Shown here: positions 6,345 to 10,933 of the stretch, piece by piece | Layout of the letters: every line of letters starts with the position of its first letter | Position numbering within the stretch: position 1 is the first letter of the stretch | Assembly (NCBI GenBank): GCA_026387595.1 | Contig: JAPLLL010000059.1 | Coordinates: forward strand, 1 to 10,933 | DNA: 10,933 nt | From: Candidatus Omnitrophota bacterium | Lineage (GTDB): Bacteria; Omnitrophota; Gorgyraeia; JABMQH01 | Direction: 5' to 3' | Notes under the pieces: model-generated | Seen by the model: only the letters and a program-made list of their open reading frames with translations | The model's database searches: none | What the model was told of the DNA's origin: nothing | Made by a program: the position numbers and the translations under genes

Positions 6345-6380
6345 GGGACAGTTTGCTGTGGTCACTACGCAAACTGTCTC
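6345..6380. repeat. REP-like hairpin in the aroF-tyrA gap
   Basis: GACAGTTTGC (6347-6356) and GCAAACTGTC (6369-6378) are perfect 10-base complements across a 12-base loop. The stem extends by a G-T wobble and a G-C pair to 6345 and 6380. It sits 11 bases after the aroF stop on the minus strand. No T tract follows. On the minus strand the arm reads GCAAACTGTCCCC, which resembles dispersed REP-type palindromes. A processing or attenuation hairpin between aroF and tyrA is the alternative. Confidence 0.5.
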
Positions 6381-6391
6381 GACTGTGAATT

Positions 6392-7408
6392 TTATAACTT
6401 CCTTCCAACCGCCTCCGCTACTTTTTTCAAGTCGTCAATCATTTTCCCGAAATTCTCCGGCAGCAATGATTGTTCCCCGTCTGAAAATGCCTCTTCAGGA
6501 TTTGAATGCACCTCAACTATAATGCCGTCTGCGCCGGCCGCTATTGCCGCTTTTGAAACCGCGGACACAAGATTCCATTTGCCGGTGCCGTGCGACGGGT
6601 CAGCAATAATAGGCAAGTGGCTCAGGCTTTTTACCGCGGGTATCGCATTTACATCGAATGTAAACCGCGTAAAATCCTCAAATGTCCTAATGCCGCGCTC
6701 ACACAGGATGATATTCAGGTTTCCCTCGGAAGCGATATATTCGGCGGACATCAAAAACTCTTTTATGGTCGAAGACATGCCGCGTTTTAATAAAATCGGC
6801 TTTTTGATCTTGCCCACCTCTTTTAACAGGTCGAAGTTCTGCATGTTCCGCGCGCCTATCTGGATGATATCCGCATATTTGACAACAAGTTCGATATTGC
6901 GTATATCCATGAGTTCTGTGACTATCAGGAGCCCAGTTTCTTTGCGCGCAGCGTCCAGGTACTTTAGGCCTTCCTCTCCCAGCCCCTGGAACGAATAGGG
7001 CGAGGTCCTTGGCTTGAACGCGCCTCCTCTTAATACGGAAGCGCCCATGGCCTTTACTTTTTTGGCTATCGCAATAAGGCCGTCTCTATTCTCGACCGAG
7101 CACGGCCCTGCCATAACAATTATTTTCTCGCCGCCTATCTTTACGCCGTTGCCCAAGTCAATAACGCTGCTTTGCGGCCTGAAATCCCTTGAGACAAGCT
7201 TGAAGGGCTTTAATATCGGCATGACCTTCTCAACGCCCGGATACGCCTCAAGCGGCTGCGCCTGGATCACGTCTTCCGGCCCGATAAGGCCTATGATCGT
7301 GCGCTCCACGCCTCTTGAAACCATAGGCTTAAGCCCGAGTTTCGTGACCTTGTCAATTATATGGCTTATCTGGGCCTCTGTCGCATCAGGCCTTAAAACT
7401 ATGATCAT
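6392..7408 (-). CDS. aroF: 3-deoxy-7-phosphoheptulonate synthase (DAHP synthase, type I-beta)
   Basis: The product is 338 residues. It condenses phosphoenolpyruvate with erythrose 4-phosphate in the first step of the shikimate pathway. Residues 1-68 form an N-terminal ferredoxin-like regulatory domain, as in the Thermotoga maritima enzyme, where it mediates tyrosine feedback. The TIM barrel follows, with GPCSVE (101-106), RGGAFKPRTSPYSFQG (127-142), KRGM (208-211), DPSHG (270-274), EVH (299-301) and DGEQS (310-314). The four metal ligands C103, H273, E299 and D310 are all in place. The ATG at 7408 has GGAGG (7417-7413) 4 bases upstream, abutting a stem-loop. The presence of the regulatory domain suggests feedback control, probably by tyrosine; this is inferred from the family. 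Confidence 0.96.
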   Translation of the reverse strand: MIIVLRPDATEAQISHIIDKVTKLGLKPMVSRGVERTIIGLIGPEDVIQAQPLEAYPGVEKVMPILKPFKLVSRDFRPQSSVIDLGNGVKIGGEKIIVMAGPCSVENRDGLIAIAKKVKAMGASVLRGGAFKPRTSPYSFQGLGEEGLKYLDAARKETGLLIVTELMDIRNIELVVKYADIIQIGARNMQNFDLLKEVGKIKKPILLKRGMSSTIKEFLMSAEYIASEGNLNIILCERGIRTFEDFTRFTFDVNAIPAVKSLSHLPIIADPSHGTGKWNLVSAVSKAAIAAGADGIIVEVHSNPEEAFSDGEQSLLPENFGKMIDDLKKVAEAVGRKL

Positions 7409-7416
7409 CTTGCCTC

Positions 7417-7449
7417 CGATTTCCCTTAATTTTTCAACTTTGGAAATCG
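7417..7449 (-). promoter_or_regulatory. Stem-loop abutting the aroF ribosome binding site
   Basis: CGATTTCC and GGAAATCG are perfect 8-base complements (7417-7424 with 7442-7449) around a 17-base A/T-rich loop. On the minus strand the 3' arm ends on the first G of the aroF GGAGG. The Shine-Dalgarno stays mostly single-stranded, so the structure might modulate, but would not fully block, aroF translation in the 66-base hisC-aroF gap. Confidence 0.4.
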
Positions 7450-7474
7450 TCCCGAGCCCTTATTATTTCACATA

Positions 7475-8563
7475 TTATAGGGCGAGGGACTCCTTCAGTG
7501 CTTTTATAAATTTTTTGTTTTCTTTTTCGGTGCCGACCGTTACCCTTATGTATGTATCAAGGCCCCAGGCCTTCATGTCGCGCACAATAACGCCGAGCGA
7601 AAGCATCTTTTTAAAAACTTCCTTGCTGTCGCGCTTCAGGTTCACGATGACAAAATTAGTCGCGCTGGGCACATACTCAAGCCCGAGCTTCTTGAACTCC
7701 TTGTAAAAAAATGCCTTTCCTTCCTTGGTATTCTTTATGGTCTTTTTTACAAACGCCTTATCGTCCAGCGCGGCCAAGCCGCCGGCCTGCGCCAAAAGGT
7801 TAACATTAAAAGGCTCCCTTACTTTTTCCATGCAGGCAACAAGCGCCGGATCCGCCATGGCGTATCCGAGGCGAAGGCCGCTCAAGCCATACGCTTTTGA
7901 GAATGTCCTGCTGATTATTACGTTCTTGCGGTCCAGGTATTTCATGGTATCCGGGTAATCTTTTTCCTGCCTGCCGAATTCAAAATACGCCTCGTCGAAA
8001 AACACGATCGCGTCATCCGGCACATCCTTCATAAAGGCGGCCACTTCTTTTTCGGTTACATAGGTGCCGCACGGATTATCCGGATTGGCCAAAAATATCA
8101 GCTTGGTCCTGTTTGTGATACGGCTCTTCATCGCCTGCAGGTCATACCTGAAATTTTTCATCGGGACAATGATGATCCTGGCTTTTGCAAGCTGGGCGGC
8201 TATGACATATATCAGGAACGTCGTTTCCGCGATGATAACTTCTTCGCCCTCTTCGGCAAACGCCCTGAGCGCAATCGTTATGAGCTCGTCCGAGCCGTTT
8301 CCCATTATAAGGTTGGACGATTTCAGGTGCAGCTGTTTTGCCAGTTTTTCCTTAAGGTAGAAAGAAGATGAATCAGGGTACCTGTTTAATTTTTTTAGAT
8401 TCTTCCGAATAGCGCTCAAAGCCTTCGGGGACGGGCCGAGCGGATTTTCGTTGGAAGCCATCTTTATGACTTCCTTTAAACCGTATTCCCTCTGCACTTC
8501 CTCTATGGGCTTTCCCGGTTCGTAGTTCCTTATATTTAGTATGTGTTTACGCGCCAGCCTCAT
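7475..8563 (-). CDS. hisC: Histidinol-phosphate / aromatic aminotransferase, HisC family
   Basis: The product is 362 residues, a full-length fold-type I PLP aminotransferase. Motifs are SNENPLGPSP (37-46), GNGSDE (88-93), NPDNPCGT (160-167), DEAYFEF (190-196), the PLP lysine K223 in SRTFSKAYGLSGLRLGY (218-234) and R340 in YIRVTVGT, which binds the substrate carboxylate. Family members transaminate histidinol phosphate and often phenylpyruvate and 4-hydroxyphenylpyruvate as well. No other his gene is nearby and the neighbours are pheA, aroF and tyrA, so I infer that it mainly supplies the last step to phenylalanine and tyrosine. A dual role is possible if no other hisC exists in the genome. 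The ATG at 8563 overlaps pheA by 17 bases and has AGGA about 6 bases upstream. Confidence 0.9.
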   Translation of the reverse strand: MRLARKHILNIRNYEPGKPIEEVQREYGLKEVIKMASNENPLGPSPKALSAIRKNLKKLNRYPDSSSFYLKEKLAKQLHLKSSNLIMGNGSDELITIALRAFAEEGEEVIIAETTFLIYVIAAQLAKARIIIVPMKNFRYDLQAMKSRITNRTKLIFLANPDNPCGTYVTEKEVAAFMKDVPDDAIVFFDEAYFEFGRQEKDYPDTMKYLDRKNVIISRTFSKAYGLSGLRLGYAMADPALVACMEKVREPFNVNLLAQAGGLAALDDKAFVKKTIKNTKEGKAFFYKEFKKLGLEYVPSATNFVIVNLKRDSKEVFKKMLSLGVIVRDMKAWGLDTYIRVTVGTEKENKKFIKALKESLAL

Positions 8564-9578
8564 TTTTTCCTATCGGGTATGAACCTAATATCTTAAGAAA
8601 TCTTGCCTGCCTTTCAAGGCCCTGAAGCGCCTTCTTTATCTTCGGGTCCTTGTGGTGGCCTATCATGTCCACGAAAAAGTAATAATCCCACGCCTTCTTC
8701 TTGGACGGACGGGATTCGATCTTTGTGAGATTTATCCCGTTCCTCCTGAAAGGCACGAGCATGTCATGCAGTGCGCCGATTTTGTCCCTTATGGAGAACA
8801 TAATGGATGTCTTATCGCGTTTCGTAGGCTGCGGCTCGGTCCTTCCTATGACCAGAAACCTTGTCATGTTGTGGCTGTAGTCCTCTATAGACTTTGCCAG
8901 GACCTTAAGGCCGTAGCATTCCGCGGCAAGGCTCGAAGCGATGCAGGCCGCGCCCTTTTCTTTTTTGGCGATAAGCGCTGCCCTTGCCGTGGATGAAACC
9001 TCGATCAGCTCAATATTCGGCAGGTTTGCCTCAAGCCAGACCCTGCACTGGCCGAAAACCTCCGGTTTTGAATAGACCTTCCGTATCCTGCCCTTGCCGT
9101 TTCCCAGGAGATTATGGGAGATCTCAAGGCTTACCTCAGAGCATATCTTTAAGTCTGACTCGATGAACATGTCAAGCGTGTGGCTTACCGCGCCCTCTGT
9201 CGTATTTTCTATCGGGACAACGCCGTAATCGGCCCTGCCCTTTTCCACCTCGGAGAAAACCTCCGTGATCGAGTTCACCGGTATATGCTTAACGGAATTC
9301 CCGAATTTTTTAATGCTTGCAAGATGCGTGAACGTGGCCGCCGGGCCAAGGTACGCAACTCTTACCGGGCCCTCAAGGCCGAGCGCGCCCGACATTATCT
9401 CCCTGTAAACGGCTTTTATCGATTCATCAGGCAGCGGCCCTCTGTTACCCGAAACAACCTTCTGATACGTACTTTTTATCTTACCGATCTTAAGGGAAAG
9501 GGCTGTGCGCTTGTTTAAGGCTTCCACGATCGTTTTGTCTATCTTATCAATCTGTTTTCGCAGGCTCATTAGTTCCAT
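8547..9578 (-). CDS. pheA: Bifunctional chorismate mutase / prephenate dehydratase (P-protein)
   Basis: The product is 343 residues from the ATG at 9578. Residues about 4-72 form an AroQ chorismate mutase domain (LRKQIDKIDKTIVEALNKR). About 75-250 form the prephenate dehydratase domain with AYLGPAATFTH (75-85), VPIENTTEGAV (121-131) and the TRF catalytic triplet (239-241). About 258-335 form an ACT domain with GALH (268-271) and ESRP (288-291), the phenylalanine-binding motifs of feedback-inhibited P-proteins. It converts chorismate to prephenate and then phenylpyruvate. A longer TTG reading from 9611 adds 11 residues, but AGGAGGAGG 9 bases before 9578 decides the start. ATG 9569 is a weaker alternative. 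The gene overlaps scpB by 32 bases. Confidence 0.95.
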   Translation of the reverse strand: MELMSLRKQIDKIDKTIVEALNKRTALSLKIGKIKSTYQKVVSGNRGPLPDESIKAVYREIMSGALGLEGPVRVAYLGPAATFTHLASIKKFGNSVKHIPVNSITEVFSEVEKGRADYGVVPIENTTEGAVSHTLDMFIESDLKICSEVSLEISHNLLGNGKGRIRKVYSKPEVFGQCRVWLEANLPNIELIEVSSTARAALIAKKEKGAACIASSLAAECYGLKVLAKSIEDYSHNMTRFLVIGRTEPQPTKRDKTSIMFSIRDKIGALHDMLVPFRRNGINLTKIESRPSKKKAWDYYFFVDMIGHHKDPKIKKALQGLERQARFLKILGSYPIGKNEAGA

Positions 9579-10161
9579 CTTTTGCTGCCTCCTCCTGGGG
9601 TTTCTGCACAATGACCCCTTTATCCCCTAATTCTATATCCTTTTCAGTGAACTCCTTAAGCGGCGGAAGGTCCTGGAGCGATCTCAACCCGAAATAGACC
9701 AGGAATTCTTCCGTCGTCGCGTAGAAGAACGGCCTGCCCGGCGCCTCTTTCCTGCCGTGCGTCTTTATCAGGTTCTTCTCAAGCAGGTTCTCTATAACGC
9801 CATCTATATTAACTCCTCTTATGATCTCGATGTCGCTTCTTGTAAGCGGCTGTTTATACGCGATTATCGCAAGCGTCTCAAGCGACGGCATGCTGAGCCT
9901 CTGGGCCTTTTCGCTCGTCAGCAGTTTTTTTATCCACGGGGCGTAATACGTGTCGCTCACCAGCTGGAATCCGCCCGCGACTTCCGTGATGCCGAAGCTG
10001 CGCTGCTGCGATTCGTATTCGGCTTTTAGTTCGTATACAAGTTCCCTTACAACGCGCGAATCAACGTCTTCCAGCACGGCCGTTATCTCGTCCACGCCCA
10101 CCGGCCTGTCGCTTGCGAATAAAAGCGCCTCTATTATCTTTTTTGCCTCTTCGTTCGTCAT
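9547..10161 (-). CDS. scpB: Segregation and condensation protein B
   Basis: The product is 204 residues, typical ScpB size. ScpB is the kleisin-associated (kite) subunit of the SMC-ScpAB condensin, which compacts and segregates the chromosome. It has two winged-helix domains. The first is at about 1-85 (EEAKKIIEALLFASDRPV near the start). The second is at about 90-165, with the family signature SLETLAIIAYKQPLTRSDIE (93-112) and IRGVNIDGVIENLLEKNLI, then GRKEAPGRPFFYATT. The tail (170-204) is acidic and probably flexible. The ATG at 10161 overlaps the scpA stop in an ATGA, a classic coupled start for two subunits of one complex. Its 3' end carries the pheA ribosome binding site and start. Confidence 0.95.
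   Translation of the reverse strand: MTNEEAKKIIEALLFASDRPVGVDEITAVLEDVDSRVVRELVYELKAEYESQQRSFGITEVAGGFQLVSDTYYAPWIKKLLTSEKAQRLSMPSLETLAIIAYKQPLTRSDIEIIRGVNIDGVIENLLEKNLIKTHGRKEAPGRPFFYATTEEFLVYFGLRSLQDLPPLKEFTEKDIELGDKGVIVQKPQEEAAKDGTNEPAKTD
9588..9596 (-). promoter_or_regulatory. Strong ribosome binding site AGGAGGAGG deciding the pheA start
   Basis: This near-perfect Shine-Dalgarno lies inside the scpB coding sequence (it encodes the Q-E-E of its tail), 9 bases before the pheA ATG at 9578. It lies downstream of the competing TTG at 9611, which it therefore argues against. Confidence 0.75.
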
Positions 10162-10898
10162 GCCGCACCGCTAGGGTGCAAGATCGGTTTTATGTTTTCC
10201 GGGTTCCTTTCGATCTTTATTTCGTCAAAAGGTTTTTCCTGCACCGCAACTATTTCCTTCAGGCGTATCAATTCCAGCACCGCCAGGAAGATCGTGACCA
10301 CCTCGAATTTATTCTTCGCGCCTTTGAATAATTCGCTGAAATGTACGATAGACCGGTTCACCAGCATGTGAAATATATCGTGCATCTTGCCTTCTACGGT
10401 GAACTCGTCCTTTATTACCTCATAAAAGACATCCTTCGGGATGTCTTTCAGGATCTTATTGAACGCTGTTATGAGGTCAAACAGGCTCGCCTCAAAACAG
10501 GGCTTTGAATCCGGCGGCGCGTCAAACGGGATGGCCCTGCCGAACACGTCTTTCTGCCGGCGTTCCATGTTAAAAAGTTCGCCGGCCGCCTCTTTAAATT
10601 TTTTATACTCAAGGAGCTTCTGGACCAGCTCAAGCCGCGGGTCCAGTTCTTCCTCTTCCTTGACCTCGTTCGGGTCGGGCGGCAGCAGCATCTTCGATTT
10701 TATGTGCATAAGCGTTGCCGCCATCAGGATGAATTCGCCGGCGATGTTCAGGTCCAGCAGTTTCATGAACTCAAGATATTCCAGGTACTGCTCCGTTATG
10801 CGGGCGATCGGAATATCGTATACATCTATCTCTTCCTTTTTAATAAGGTAAAGCAATAGATCCAGGGGCCCTTCAAATACCTCAAGCTTTATCTTCAC
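10158..10898 (-). CDS. scpA: Segregation and condensation protein A (kleisin)
   Basis: The product is 246 residues, standard length. ScpA is the kleisin that bridges the two SMC heads. The N-terminal SMC-neck-binding domain is visible from FEGPLDLLL (8-16) through DIPIARITEQYLEYL (28-42) and AATLMHIKSKMLLP (60-73). A charged linker with DPRLELVQKLLEYKKFK (86-102) follows, then the C-terminal winged helix (about 165-235, ending LAVLELIRLKEIVAVQ). The start is a GTG at 10898 with AGGA a few bases upstream. Family alignment from memory fits this start exactly. The GTG overlaps the stop of the upstream frame as GTGA, so the gene is coupled both upstream and to scpB. Confidence 0.95.
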   Translation of the reverse strand: MKIKLEVFEGPLDLLLYLIKKEEIDVYDIPIARITEQYLEYLEFMKLLDLNIAGEFILMAATLMHIKSKMLLPPDPNEVKEEEELDPRLELVQKLLEYKKFKEAAGELFNMERRQKDVFGRAIPFDAPPDSKPCFEASLFDLITAFNKILKDIPKDVFYEVIKDEFTVEGKMHDIFHMLVNRSIVHFSELFKGAKNKFEVVTIFLAVLELIRLKEIVAVQEKPFDEIKIERNPENIKPILHPSGAA

Positions 10899-10933
10899 GC
10901 AATTCCTGTTGCCTTTTTTACTTCCTTGATCGT
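10895..10933 (-). CDS. C-terminal tail of upstream gene, probably tryptophanyl-tRNA synthetase (partial)
   Basis: Twelve codons (TIKEVKKATGIA) run from the window edge to a TGA that overlaps the scpA GTG as GTGA. The helix-like ending with EVKKATG resembles the C-terminus of bacterial TrpS, and trpS-scpA-scpB is a common order. Only 12 residues are visible, so the identity rests mainly on context. That a coding frame ends here is well supported by the coupled overlap. Confidence 0.45.
   Translation of the reverse strand, partial: TIKEVKKATGIA

Noticed and set aside
5553..6998. 481-codon open frame on the plus strand
   Set aside because: It lies antisense to tyrA and aroF, both of which have full sets of family motifs. 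The translation is low-complexity and matches nothing I recognise, so it is a shadow frame.
7474..7479. Perfect TATAAT on the minus strand at the end of hisC as an internal promoter for aroF
   Set aside because: The hexamer at 17 bases upstream is AGCACT, far from TTGACA, and A/T-rich matches of this kind occur by chance. It is not supported without expression data.
9579..9611. TTG start for pheA at 9611
   Set aside because: The added residues (CRNPRRRQQK) are not part of the chorismate mutase fold. The strong AGGAGGAGG lies after this codon and points to the ATG at 9578.
1..10933. CRISPR array, tRNA, rRNA, prophage, toxin-antitoxin or defence island
   Set aside because: I found no regularly spaced direct repeats, no clear tRNA-like folds and no integrase, transposase or toxin-like frames. 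The window is mostly conserved housekeeping genes.

Overview
The window is a bacterial chromosome segment carrying one long, tightly packed minus-strand housekeeping operon. At its left end a single plus-strand gene and a divergent minus-strand gene for an exported FHA protein sit outside the operon. Base composition is moderate, start codons include TTG and GTG, and most junctions overlap or nearly touch. S1 has six S1 domains, DAHP synthase is the type I-beta (Thermotoga-like) form, and chorismate mutase is fused to prephenate dehydratase-ACT. This mix fits an uncultivated Gram-negative-type lineage. From recall of gene order and of DUF2148 and FHA content, I would guess Omnitrophota or a neighbour, but this is only a guess.

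Right to left, in the direction of transcription: a 12-codon C-terminal tail (probably trpS), scpA and scpB (condensin accessory subunits), pheA, hisC, aroF and tyrA (a phenylalanine/tyrosine block), then cmk, plsC, ispH and rpsA. AroF makes the first shikimate-pathway intermediate. PheA turns chorismate into prephenate and then phenylpyruvate. TyrA turns prephenate into 4-hydroxyphenylpyruvate. The HisC-type aminotransferase can plausibly aminate both keto acids. The usual aroA between tyrA and cmk is absent; a strong stem-loop burying the cmk Shine-Dalgarno occupies that junction.

Left of rpsA, a convergent gene (1103-1633, plus) encodes a DUF2148 protein with a four-cysteine Fe-S motif and a near-consensus sigma70 promoter. 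Three related 13-bp palindromic units flank it. Divergent from it, and running off the left edge, is a signal-peptide-bearing protein with one canonical FHA domain, one degenerate FHA-like domain and a Pro-Thr-Val-Val repeat tail. Its message may be leaderless.

Most of the window is ordinary core metabolism. I see no CRISPR array, tRNA, rRNA, prophage or complete mobile element. The less ordinary parts are the exported FHA protein, the DUF2148 gene with its palindromes, and the stem-loops at three operon junctions.
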